Shown here: positions 7,285-13,384 of the stretch, in pieces
How positions within the stretch are numbered: the stretch's first letter is position 1
How the letters are laid out: each line of letters starts with the position of its first letter
Origin: an uncultured Candidatus Nitrosopelagicus sp.
GTDB lineage: Archaea > Thermoproteota > Nitrososphaeria > Nitrososphaerales > Nitrosopumilaceae
NCBI GenBank assembly: GCA_937896695.1
Contig: CALBOT010000046.1
Span: 1 to 15,579 of the forward strand
Direction: 5' to 3'
DNA: 15,579 nucleotides
Made by a program: the position numbers and the translations under genes
Notes under the pieces: generated by a model
Databases searched by the model: none
Told to the model about the DNA's origin: nothing
The model's input: the letters and a program-made list of their open reading frames with translations, nothing else

Positions 7285-7917
7285 TTGAAAACATCAGTAA
7301 TAATTCCCGTTAAGACATTTCAAAAATCTAAAACAAGATTACAATTATCCAAGGAAAAAACAAATTCATTATGCAGATTACTATTAGAAGAAGTAGTAAA
7401 AACAATTTATGATTCAAAGTTAATCGACAAAACAATTGTTGTTACAAATGAAGAACAGGTTTCAGACATTATAGAAAAATATGATTGTGAAAAAATTCAA
7501 GATAAATATGAAACAAGTGTAAATGATGCAGTCAAACTAGCTGAACAGTATTTGATAGACAATCAATTCACACATTCTATTGTATTGCCATTAGATGTTC
7601 CATTTTTTGATTCAGAAGATATTGAAAAATTGTTAAAATTTTCAATAAATAATTCAGTGATAGTAGTTCCATCAAGACATTTTGACGGAACAAATGCATT
7701 GCTTAGATGCCCCATCAATTCAATGAAACCCAGATATGATGAAGGAAGTTACAGATTTCAAATTGAATCTGCACAAAACAATGATGTAAAAATTTCAATT
7801 GGTTTGATTTACAAACTAATGCTAGATATTGATAATACAGAAGATTTGGAATTTGTCATAAAACAAAATATCAAACCGGAATTATGCAAGAAAATTAGAG
7901 AGATTATTGAGAACTAA
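7285..7917 (+). CDS. cofC: 2-phospho-L-lactate guanylyltransferase (coenzyme F420 biosynthesis)
   Basis: CofC activates 2-phospho-L-lactate (in some lineages phosphoenolpyruvate) with GTP to form the substrate of CofD. The 210-aa protein has the nucleotidyltransferase start SVIIPVKTFQKSKTRL (4-19), the metal-binding-region motif LPLDVPFF and the family motif VPSRHFDGTNALLRCP. The start is TTG at 7285, abutting the cofD TAA at 7282-7284. No other start gives the conserved N-terminal strand, and translation is probably coupled. The stop at 7915-7917 abuts the stop of the converging CPBP gene. Other F420 genes (cofE, cofG, cofH) are not in the window. Donor specificity cannot be read from the sequence alone. 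Confidence 0.92.
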   Translation: MKTSVIIPVKTFQKSKTRLQLSKEKTNSLCRLLLEEVVKTIYDSKLIDKTIVVTNEEQVSDIIEKYDCEKIQDKYETSVNDAVKLAEQYLIDNQFTHSIVLPLDVPFFDSEDIEKLLKFSINNSVIVVPSRHFDGTNALLRCPINSMKPRYDEGSYRFQIESAQNNDVKISIGLIYKLMLDIDNTEDLEFVIKQNIKPELCKKIREIIEN

Positions 7918-8910
7918 TCATTCTGAAACTATCTTAGAATTTAAAGAATTTTTGTAGTTCAAAAATAGCATCGCTGCAGAAATAATTCCAGATAGAATTA
8001 GAATTACTTCAAAGGTGCCAATCATAGAATGGGAAGATGCATTTTGTACAGAAATTCCATTTATCTCAGATATTAAGAACAGATAAGAGTAGATGAAATA
8101 GTTCGTAGCCCAATGTAAAATTATTGCAGCAGCTAAACCATATCTAAAATAAACCCAACCAAGAATTATTCCTCCGACAGATGCCTGTAAAATTTTTCCA
8201 GTGGTCCACGGTTCACCAGAAATTACATGTGCCACACCAAAGAAAACTCCAACTATCACAATTAATGCAATAGCCTTTTTGTTATCGTAAACATGTAAGT
8301 TTGAATATGGATGCCATAATGATTTTATGAAAAATTTTATCGACGATTTATGAGAATAAATTAAAAATAATGGAATACCAATCAAAACCAATCGAAAACC
8401 GATTTCTTCAGTGAGAGGAGCAAGAGATATTTGCAAAAATAATATAAGATCATTTGCAGTATCTGGAGGTTGAGTTACAATTCCAAAACTTTCCTGAACT
8501 AATGTTATCACCGCGGAAATTAAAACAAGTATTGAAAACCATTTGATGGATATTAGCATGTAATTATCAGAAAAAGAGAATTTTTCATTAGATAGAATGT
8601 TTCCAATTATTTTCATAAAATTTTTTTTTGGACCCAAAAATGAAATAGCAAATAAAATAACAAAAACAGACCAAGAAACTATGAACAGATCACCAATCTG
8701 ATACTCTAGCGGTATCTGAAGATTTACACCCGCAATAAAGACGTCAAATTTTTCTAGAGGAAAAGTATAATCAATGTCATCTCCAATATCTGAATTAAAA
8801 ATTGCATAAACACCTAATGGAAATGACACAATCATCAATCCAAAAATTACAGACATTAATGCAGAAAAAGGTATCCCAAAACCATGTAAGATGTTTTGTA
8901 AGCGAGGCAC
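7918..8910 (-). CDS. CPBP family intramembrane glutamic metalloprotease (CAAX protease-like)
   Basis: The 330-aa polytopic membrane protein carries the Abi/CPBP active-site set. These are TEEIGFR with EExxxR at 168-173, FxxxH at 224-228 (FGVAH) and HWATN with HxxxN at 266-270. About eight hydrophobic segments are visible. Family members include Rce1-type CAAX prenyl endopeptidases and bacteriocin-immunity proteins; the substrate of this one is unknown. The start is GTG at 8908-8910, only 7 nt after the aIF1 stop, so it is probably co-transcribed with aIF1. Its stop abuts the cofC stop with no intervening base. No catalytic residue is missing, so it is likely active. Confidence 0.88.
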   Translation of the reverse strand: MPRLQNILHGFGIPFSALMSVIFGLMIVSFPLGVYAIFNSDIGDDIDYTFPLEKFDVFIAGVNLQIPLEYQIGDLFIVSWSVFVILFAISFLGPKKNFMKIIGNILSNEKFSFSDNYMLISIKWFSILVLISAVITLVQESFGIVTQPPDTANDLILFLQISLAPLTEEIGFRLVLIGIPLFLIYSHKSSIKFFIKSLWHPYSNLHVYDNKKAIALIVIVGVFFGVAHVISGEPWTTGKILQASVGGIILGWVYFRYGLAAAIILHWATNYFIYSYLFLISEINGISVQNASSHSMIGTFEVILILSGIISAAMLFLNYKNSLNSKIVSE

Positions 8911-8917
8911 GATAATT

Positions 8918-9226
8918 CTAATGGAGTTCTATTTTTTCTTCAGAGAATCCTAATTTGACAAGTGCCTCTTTGATTGTATCTCGATGGTCACCTTGTAAGA
9001 AAATGTATCCCTCTTTAGCAGTTCCACCGCAAGCATATTTTCCTTTTAGTTCTTTTGCAACACTTTCCAAATTATTAATTTTAGGATCTAGACCTTCAAT
9101 CATCGTTCCTTTTTTCTTAAATCTTCTAGTTTCTAAACGAATAATTATTTGAGAACTGTCTTTGTCTAAATCACCACAAGCGCATAAATCGTCAGGAAGA
9201 CCACAAGTATTACAAATTACCGCCAT
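8918..9226 (-). CDS. Translation initiation factor aIF1 (SUI1/eIF1 family)
   Basis: The 102-aa protein has a short N-terminal Cys cluster (C5, C8, C15, C17 in ICNTCGLPDDLCACGD), a possible zinc site. The SUI1 domain follows: IIIRLETRRFKKKGTMIEGL, then LKGKYACGGTAKEGYIFLQG and HRDTIKEALVKLGF. aIF1 binds the small ribosomal subunit and enforces start-codon fidelity, which matters for leaderless mRNAs with TTG and GTG starts as seen here. The start is ATG at 9224-9226, with a TATA-like box at 9253-9260 on the minus strand. It heads a likely two-gene unit with the CPBP protease and is divergent from the UPF0148 gene. Confidence 0.95.
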   Translation of the reverse strand: MAVICNTCGLPDDLCACGDLDKDSSQIIIRLETRRFKKKGTMIEGLDPKINNLESVAKELKGKYACGGTAKEGYIFLQGDHRDTIKEALVKLGFSEEKIELH

Positions 9227-9252
9227 TAGTTCGAAATATTTTGAATTATCAT

Positions 9253-9260
9253 ATTATTAA
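9253..9260 (-). promoter_or_regulatory. Putative TATA box for the aIF1-CPBP unit
   Basis: TTAATAAT on the minus strand begins 34 nt before the aIF1 ATG, in an 84-bp divergent gap that also holds the UPF0148 promoter. A leader of only a few nucleotides is implied. Confidence 0.4.
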
Positions 9261-9282
9261 GCCTTAGTAGAAAAAAATACAA

Positions 9283-9290
9283 TTTTTTAG
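9283..9290 (+). promoter_or_regulatory. Putative TATA box for the UPF0148 gene
   Basis: TTTTTTAG begins 28 nt before the ATG at 9311, matching the leaderless spacing seen elsewhere in the window. Confidence 0.4.
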
Positions 9291-9310
9291 GTCGAATACT
9301 AAGCACAAAC

Positions 9311-9631
9311 ATGTCTGATGAGATTAGAAAAAGGGCAATCGAGATGCTTTTGAGCGGAGCTACATTACTTAGCGAACCATGTCCATACTGTAAAGGAGTG
9401 AGAGTTATGAAAGACGGAGATGCATTATGTGTAAGTTGTGGAAAATCACCTGACAAGGAACTAGAAAAGAAAAAAGATGAGCCTCAAAATGAATCACCAG
9501 TAAAAAAATTAGAAGAAAAATTGCAGATTATGACTGACGAATTATCAGAAGAAAACGATGTTGAAAAACAACAAAATATCCTAAAAACGATCAATTTGCT
9601 GGTCGATACGATATCAAAGATGAAAAAGTAG
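9311..9631 (+). CDS. UPF0148 / Sjogren's syndrome-scleroderma autoantigen 1 family zinc-ribbon protein
   Basis: The 106-aa soluble protein begins with a helix (EIRKRAIEMLLSGATLLSEP) that leads into a zinc ribbon with C24-P-Y-C27 and C40-V-S-C43. This is the hallmark of archaeal UPF0148 and eukaryotic SSSCA1 (autoantigen p27). The C-terminal half is charged and predicted to be coiled coil (KKLEEKLQIMTDELSEEND onward). Biochemical function is not established; all four zinc ligands are present. It stands just upstream of Sec61-beta and DUF2070 on the same strand, but a TATA-like box at 9640 suggests that Sec61-beta also has its own promoter. Confidence 0.9.
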   Translation: MSDEIRKRAIEMLLSGATLLSEPCPYCKGVRVMKDGDALCVSCGKSPDKELEKKKDEPQNESPVKKLEEKLQIMTDELSEENDVEKQQNILKTINLLVDTISKMKK

Positions 9632-9639
9632 TCAAAAAC

Positions 9640-9647
9640 TTTTTATG
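9640..9647 (+). promoter_or_regulatory. Putative TATA box for Sec61-beta and DUF2070
   Basis: TTTTTATG begins 29 nt before the ATG at 9669. It is among the best TATA matches in the window and would drive a leaderless mRNA for the 55-aa Sec61-beta gene plus DUF2070. Confidence 0.5.
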
Positions 9648-9668
9648 CGTAATTTTTTGGTTTGAGAC

Positions 9669-9836
9669 ATGGCAGATAAGAAAACCAGTGCATCACTTCC
9701 AGCATCCGGAGCAGGTCTTTTAAGATTTTTTGAGGATGAGACGAAAGGTGTCAAAGTAGATCCAAAAATTGTGGTCTCTGTTCCAATTAGTCTAATCATA
9801 GTATCTTGGTTACTTGATATACTGTTAATTCCTTGA
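9669..9836 (+). CDS. secG: Preprotein translocase subunit Sec61-beta (archaeal SecG equivalent), 55 aa
   Basis: Sec61-beta is the small tail-anchored subunit of the SecYE-beta protein channel. The 55-aa product has the typical archaeal form. A Lys/Ser-rich N-terminus (MADKKTSASLPASGAGLLRF) contains the LPASGAGLLRFF box, followed by an amphipathic stretch ending in VDPKIVV and one C-terminal hydrophobic helix (VSVPISLIIVSWLLDILLIP). It is complete despite its size, with ATG at 9669 and TGA at 9834-9836. A TATA-like box precedes it, and only 7 nt separate it from DUF2070 downstream, so the two are probably co-transcribed. Confidence 0.93.
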   Translation: MADKKTSASLPASGAGLLRFFEDETKGVKVDPKIVVSVPISLIIVSWLLDILLIP

Positions 9837-9843
9837 TCAAAAA

Positions 9844-11586
9844 ATGCCTGAAAAAGACGACGTCAGCAAGATACATGACAAATATACATTATCATTAATC
9901 AATCCATCATCACATTACATTTCATTAGCTGCATCAATTGTAATTGCAGGACTAATTGGAGCATTTACTGCTTCAACATACTTAGGGTCAACAGAATTAA
10001 TATTTCCAACACTAGCAGTAATTGCAGCATTAGTTGGAACTCAATTTTTAGACATTCTTTTTGCAAAGCATAGAGAATATTCAAAATCACTTCATGTTTC
10101 ACTGTTTGGTAATTCATTGTTCTTTGTTAGTACACTAATTGGATTTGGAGCAATGGGGTTGTTTGAAAAAGACACGTTGGATTTGTTTTATGTAACTATG
10201 GGAATGGTGGTTTTTGCCAGTTTTAGAATTGGAATTTTTACAACAATTTTAGGTGCAAGTTTAAAAAAAGCATGGGCAGTTGCATTTATTCAACCAATGG
10301 CAATGTATCTTGTTTTAGTTCCATCAGATATGTGGGTAAGTTCACTAACAAACCCGTGGGCCATATTATTTGGAGGAGCATTTTTAGGATTAGCAACAGC
10401 TTGGTCTTATCTTACCGATAAAGCAGGCAGGCCAGGATTAAGAAGCACACATGAATTAATTCAAGCATATGTAACATCAATGTCAAGAAAAGATCCTGAT
10501 CCATTAGAAAAAATTATTGAAAAAAGTTCAACAGAGTCCACAGTATCAACATCTCAATTAAGATTTCAATCATCAAACAAAGATAGTGATTTTAGAATAG
10601 TTCTGCCAGATATTCACCCAGGACCGTTTCATCCCGTAGGAGGAAGTAACATTACAGGATTGATTTACAAAGAAATGGATTCTACAGCAATGGTAATGCA
10701 TAGTATTTCAAACCATGATCTAAATTTGCCCACACAAAAAGAAGTTCAGAATTATTTACAAAGCTTGCAAAATAGCAAGCCTAAACAAAATGGCGTAGTA
10801 TGTACAGAACCAGTATCAGTTACAATGAATAAAGCACGTGCAGCAGGATTACTCTTTGACAGAACAGCACTATTGTTCTTATCACTTTCCCCTCACGGAA
10901 TGGAGGATTTGCCACCTAACGTTAGAAGCGAAATTGAACAATTTGCTGAAAATAGAAATTTTGAACAAGTTTTGATAGTAGACACGCATAATGCAATGGG
11001 AAAAGAAATTTCAAAAGAAGATTCTGAAGATTTGCTTTTAGCAGCAAAATCCACACTTGATACTTTAAAGACCAAAGAAAGTCATCCGTTTAAGTTTGGT
11101 TTTGCAAATTCTGAGAAAATGAATTTAAATCAAAATGATATTGCAGGAGGAAGAATTGCAACGTTGTGTCTGGAAATTAATAATAAAAAATACTTCTTAG
11201 GATGGGCCGATGCAAATAATATGGAAAATGGCGTCAGAGAACAAATTGTAACACACTTTGCAAATAATGGATATGAATTAATTGAAATTTGTACATCAGA
11301 TACGCACTACACAGCAAGCGGTGCAAGAAATAGAAACGGATACTTTCAATTAGGAATGCTATCAAAACCAAATGATCTTGCAAATTGGTATTTGGAATTG
11401 GCAAAAGACGCAGAGTCAAAAATCAAAGAAGGAACATTTGAGGTTTTAGAACATCAGACAAATGTCAAAGTAATGGGACCTACAATATTTTCTGATTATT
11501 CAAATATAATGGATAAAACAATGACCATCACAAAATGGTGTTTGTTGGCTGATGCAGGTCTTTTTGCAATATCCATTTTTCTATAG
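9844..11586 (+). CDS. DUF2070 family membrane protein
   Basis: The 580-aa protein starts with about six membrane helices (residues ~25-190). A soluble domain of about 350 residues follows, with a last hydrophobic helix at the C-terminus (WCLLADAGLFAISIFL). The soluble part shows three Asp-x-His motifs: DIHPGPFHPVGGSN (D256, H258), DTHNAMG (D380, H382) and SDTHYTAS (D486, H488), plus SPHGMED (H351). This pattern resembles metal-dependent hydrolases, but no activity is established for DUF2070. The start is ATG at 9844, 7 nt after Sec61-beta, without a Shine-Dalgarno sequence, so it is probably the second gene of that transcript. The family is archaeal. A role linked to export or the envelope is only an inference from the operon. 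Confidence 0.85.
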   Translation: MPEKDDVSKIHDKYTLSLINPSSHYISLAASIVIAGLIGAFTASTYLGSTELIFPTLAVIAALVGTQFLDILFAKHREYSKSLHVSLFGNSLFFVSTLIGFGAMGLFEKDTLDLFYVTMGMVVFASFRIGIFTTILGASLKKAWAVAFIQPMAMYLVLVPSDMWVSSLTNPWAILFGGAFLGLATAWSYLTDKAGRPGLRSTHELIQAYVTSMSRKDPDPLEKIIEKSSTESTVSTSQLRFQSSNKDSDFRIVLPDIHPGPFHPVGGSNITGLIYKEMDSTAMVMHSISNHDLNLPTQKEVQNYLQSLQNSKPKQNGVVCTEPVSVTMNKARAAGLLFDRTALLFLSLSPHGMEDLPPNVRSEIEQFAENRNFEQVLIVDTHNAMGKEISKEDSEDLLLAAKSTLDTLKTKESHPFKFGFANSEKMNLNQNDIAGGRIATLCLEINNKKYFLGWADANNMENGVREQIVTHFANNGYELIEICTSDTHYTASGARNRNGYFQLGMLSKPNDLANWYLELAKDAESKIKEGTFEVLEHQTNVKVMGPTIFSDYSNIMDKTMTITKWCLLADAGLFAISIFL

Positions 11587-11591
11587 ATAGA

Positions 11592-11634
11592 GAAAATAGA
11601 AAAAAGTTAACTGAATAAAAAAATTACGTCAGAT
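11592..11634 (+). promoter_or_regulatory. Promoter block shared with the paralogous gene at 4181 (copy B)
   Basis: The 43 nt before the GTG at 11635 match 4138-4180 at about 32 of 43 positions without gaps. GTTAACTG (11606-11613) occupies the TATA position, starting 29 nt before the GTG, as in copy A. It begins just 5 nt after the DUF2070 stop. Confidence 0.6.
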
Positions 11635-11835
11635 GTGAAATCAATAATTCCAATTTACACCAAAGATTTAGATAATTTTCTAAATAAAATTACAAAACTT
11701 CGTAAAACCTATGAGAAAATACTAGAACAGGCTAAAGACGATACAACAACCTTTGAACTTTATCAAACTTTACATCATTCAATCAAAGATTTGGAGAAAT
11801 ATGCAAGTGAAATGATTGAAAAAAATAAGGATTAA
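11635..11835 (+). CDS. Small helical protein of unknown function (paralogue B of the gene at 4181)
   Basis: The 66-aa charged helical protein starts with GTG. It shares LRKTYE, EQ-KDD, FEL, TLH, IK-LEK with the first ~60 residues of the 103-aa product at 4181 and lacks that protein's C-terminal extension. No signal peptide, membrane helix or catalytic motif is visible. Conservation of both the protein and its promoter with copy A supports real coding and the GTG start. Its stop overlaps by 4 bp the stop of the converging minus-strand gene. Function unknown. Confidence 0.75.
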   Translation: MKSIIPIYTKDLDNFLNKITKLRKTYEKILEQAKDDTTTFELYQTLHHSIKDLEKYASEMIEKNKD

Positions 11836-12065
11836 TCGTTACTTTTTCTTTCCTTATAGAATTTTGCCTGCATTTTGTGTGTATGTTCATGAAGTTTTGT
11901 GAATTCTTCAATAATGTTATCGACTAAATCGTTATCAGGACTGTTTGGCTCTGCTAATCCCAATTGTGTTTTTGCATCTTTCCAATTTTTAATAGCAGAG
12001 TGTAAATATTTTTTATGAATTTCTAATTCGTCTTCCAGATTACTTTCTTCATTATTTTTTGACAT
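11832..12065 (-). CDS. Small helical protein of unknown function, 77 aa
   Basis: The 77-aa hydrophilic protein begins MSKNNEESNLEDELEIHKKY. It looks like two helices joined by a Pro/Asn/Asp-rich loop (LAEPNSPDNDLVDN), the second helix being rich in His and Lys (FTKLHEHTHKMQAKFYKER). No known motif is visible. ATG at 12063-12065 lies 12 nt after the stop of the 45-aa membrane peptide gene, so both may be on one mRNA. The stop overlaps that of the converging gene at 11835. I do not recognise the family. Confidence 0.65.
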   Translation of the reverse strand: MSKNNEESNLEDELEIHKKYLHSAIKNWKDAKTQLGLAEPNSPDNDLVDNIIEEFTKLHEHTHKMQAKFYKERKSND

Positions 12066-12077
12066 ATCTACATCATC

Positions 12078-12215
12078 TCAAGGCGACCGTGCTAAAATCT
12101 TGTCGTTATCAGACGAGTATTCACCAATTGAATTAAAATCACCAGTAAAAAAAACTGAAACTGATAAACAACTTGCAATAATCACCATGACGATTCCCAA
12201 AGTTTTGAAATTCAA
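12078..12215 (-). CDS. 45-aa signal-anchor or secreted peptide, unknown function
   Basis: The frame starts at TTG (12213-12215) and encodes a basic N-terminus, one hydrophobic helix (LGIVMVIIASCLSVSVFF) and a short polar tail of about 22 residues (TGDFNSIGEYSSDND then KILARSP). It could be a membrane-anchored or cleaved exported peptide; the Cys at residue 16 lies inside the helix. TTTAGATA at 12239-12246 (minus strand) begins 31 nt before the TTG, the usual leaderless spacing here. It is followed after 12 nt by the 77-aa gene. An opposing plus-strand frame across 12100-12324 is less convincing. The peptide is not a family I recognise. Confidence 0.6.
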   Translation of the reverse strand: MNFKTLGIVMVIIASCLSVSVFFTGDFNSIGEYSSDNDKILARSP

Positions 12216-12238
12216 TATATTTTTCTATATGCAAGAGA

Positions 12239-12246
12239 TATCTAAA
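12239..12246 (-). promoter_or_regulatory. Putative TATA box for the 45-aa peptide gene
   Basis: TTTAGATA on the minus strand begins 31 nt before the TTG start whose first base is 12215, supporting both the strand and the start. Confidence 0.4.
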
Positions 12247-12259
12247 CCAGTAGAAGAAT

Positions 12260-12643
12260 CTATAATTTTGAAAATAATGCGATTTTTCCATCTGCATGTT
12301 TCAGAACTGATTTATCAGGATTGATAATTTTACCAAATACATTGACGGGGGATGCAGGCATAATTTCATCACCATTCCCCATAGGAGTTTTTCCAAAAAA
12401 CAAACAAACTGCTTTACCCGTAGGCCAAAATGCTAAATCATTTAATTGAACCGGACTTTTTGCATTTTCTTCTTTAACTGACATTGGAAATTCTGAAGTG
12501 TAAATTTCGTCACCCCATACATTGAGTGATGCCTCAAATGGAAGTGAATTTAGAAATGATTCCACAGTTTTTGGCGAGTCAGAATCATCTAATTCTAAAA
12601 TTATTTGTTTTTCATCAAATGTAACCTGAATTTTCTGCTCCAT
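12260..12643 (-). CDS. Cyclophilin-like domain protein (Cyclophil_like / DUF369 type)
   Basis: The 127-aa soluble, beta-rich protein shows motifs of the small cyclophilin-like family known from archaea and bacteria (TM1367-like). These are an N-terminal paired strand, VKEENAKSPVQLNDLAFWP, GKAVCLFFGKTPMGNGDEI and PASPVNVFGKI near the C-terminus. The fold resembles peptidyl-prolyl isomerases, but the family's activity is not established. ATG is at 12641-12643. A TATA-like TTTAATCA (12663-12670, minus strand) begins 27 nt upstream, so it probably has its own promoter within the minus-strand block. Confidence 0.85.
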   Translation of the reverse strand: MEQKIQVTFDEKQIILELDDSDSPKTVESFLNSLPFEASLNVWGDEIYTSEFPMSVKEENAKSPVQLNDLAFWPTGKAVCLFFGKTPMGNGDEIMPASPVNVFGKIINPDKSVLKHADGKIALFSKL

Positions 12644-12662
12644 GAAATTTTATAGAAGATTG

Positions 12663-12670
12663 TGATTAAA
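12663..12670 (-). promoter_or_regulatory. Putative TATA box for the cyclophilin-like gene
   Basis: TTTAATCA on the minus strand begins 27 nt before the ATG at 12643, in the 45-bp gap after the nuclease gene. Confidence 0.4.
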
Positions 12671-12688
12671 TTCTTTTTGAATACGGAA

Positions 12689-13321
12689 TTACTGATTTTC
12701 TATAGATTTTAGAGAATCAAGATTTCCTACAAATTCATCTAAAAATGATGTTAATTTCATAATAGGTACAATTGGCACATTATCAACAAGTTGAATTCCT
12801 TCGTGATGGAGTGTAACTATTACAGGTAATGCTGTGATGTTTTCTTCAGCAACATATCTCTTTACACGTTCAATCTGTTTTTTTACAATTTCATCTAATG
12901 CAGACTTACTCATATTTTTCCAGTGTTTACAGTCTATCAATAATGCAAGATTCATTTTTTTACCAATGACGTCAATTTCCATTCGAGGTTTTGTTAAGAT
13001 TAAATTTTTTGTGACATCAAAATCATTTTCTTCAAGAACTATTCCTGTGAGAGTCTCAAAATCCCTCCAAGTGAGATATTCAGAAACATCTTCAATTGTC
13101 GCACCAAGAGTGATTGCAAATAATGCAGTTTGTAGTCTATCATGAGGTATATCAAAATCTACTAAATTGTCATTCCACGTACCAATTCCATTTTGGACTA
13201 ATGTATACAACAATTCTTTTGCACTAATTTCATCTAATTCAGTGACAATAGAGAAATCAGTGATACTCACTCCACCTTCAATTACACCATTAATTCCCTT
13301 TACAATCAATTTTGGGTTCAT
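12689..13321 (-). CDS. Mrr-like PD-(D/E)XK nuclease-domain protein
   Basis: The 210-aa protein has an N-terminal helical, probably winged-helix-like part (about 1-80) and a restriction-endonuclease-like core. The core reads WRDFETLTGIVLEENDFDV (E89), then E115-I-D117-V-I-G, then LLID130-C-K132-H-W. This is the D...(D/E)xK arrangement of Mrr and related nucleases. A following helix holds Q149 and ends with a strand VIVTLHHEGIQLVD. All core residues are present, so DNA cleavage is plausible. No methyltransferase, helicase or specificity subunit is nearby, so a classical restriction system is unlikely; a housekeeping DNA-repair or processing role is an alternative. ATG is at 13319-13321, with TTTTAATA (13347-13354) as a TATA candidate. 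It is divergent from the solute-binding protein gene. Confidence 0.75.
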   Translation of the reverse strand: MNPKLIVKGINGVIEGGVSITDFSIVTELDEISAKELLYTLVQNGIGTWNDNLVDFDIPHDRLQTALFAITLGATIEDVSEYLTWRDFETLTGIVLEENDFDVTKNLILTKPRMEIDVIGKKMNLALLIDCKHWKNMSKSALDEIVKKQIERVKRYVAEENITALPVIVTLHHEGIQLVDNVPIVPIMKLTSFLDEFVGNLDSLKSIENQ

Positions 13322-13346
13322 GTATAATTCAGATTAATTACAATTG

Positions 13347-13354
13347 TATTAAAA
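13347..13354 (-). promoter_or_regulatory. Putative TATA box for the nuclease gene
   Basis: TTTTAATA on the minus strand begins 33 nt before the ATG at 13321, within the 63-bp divergent gap shared with the solute-binding protein gene. Confidence 0.4.
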
Positions 13355-13360
13355 TGCTAA

Positions 13361-13378
13361 AATTTATCCAAGGTGAGG
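13361..13378 (+). promoter_or_regulatory. Shine-Dalgarno site (and weak TATA) before the solute-binding protein gene
   Basis: AGGTGAGG at 13371-13378 is complementary over GGTGA to the 3' end of archaeal 16S rRNA and ends 6 nt before the TTG at 13385. It therefore fixes that start. AATTTATC at 13361-13368 resembles a TATA box but is too close for a leaderless start, so the true promoter is probably further upstream. Most other starts in the window lack such a site. Confidence 0.5.
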
Positions 13379-13384
13379 TATTAG

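Noticed and set aside
9226..9456. Minus-strand 76-aa frame upstream of aIF1
   Set aside because: It is antisense to the UPF0148 zinc-ribbon coding region and would occupy the divergent promoter gap.
10763..10780. Short inverted repeat GCTTGC / GCAAGC
   Set aside because: A 6-bp stem inside the DUF2070 coding region with no T-run; probably chance.
12100..12324. Plus-strand 74-aa frame starting with TTG
   Set aside because: It overlaps the 3' end of the cyclophilin-like gene and is antisense to the 45-aa peptide gene, which has a better promoter and a clear hydrophobic anchor.
11832..12643. The small genes near the nuclease as a toxin-antitoxin or defence cassette
   Set aside because: The nuclease and the cyclophilin-like gene have separate promoter candidates, no known antitoxin or defence domain is visible, and the context is core genome, so evidence is insufficient.
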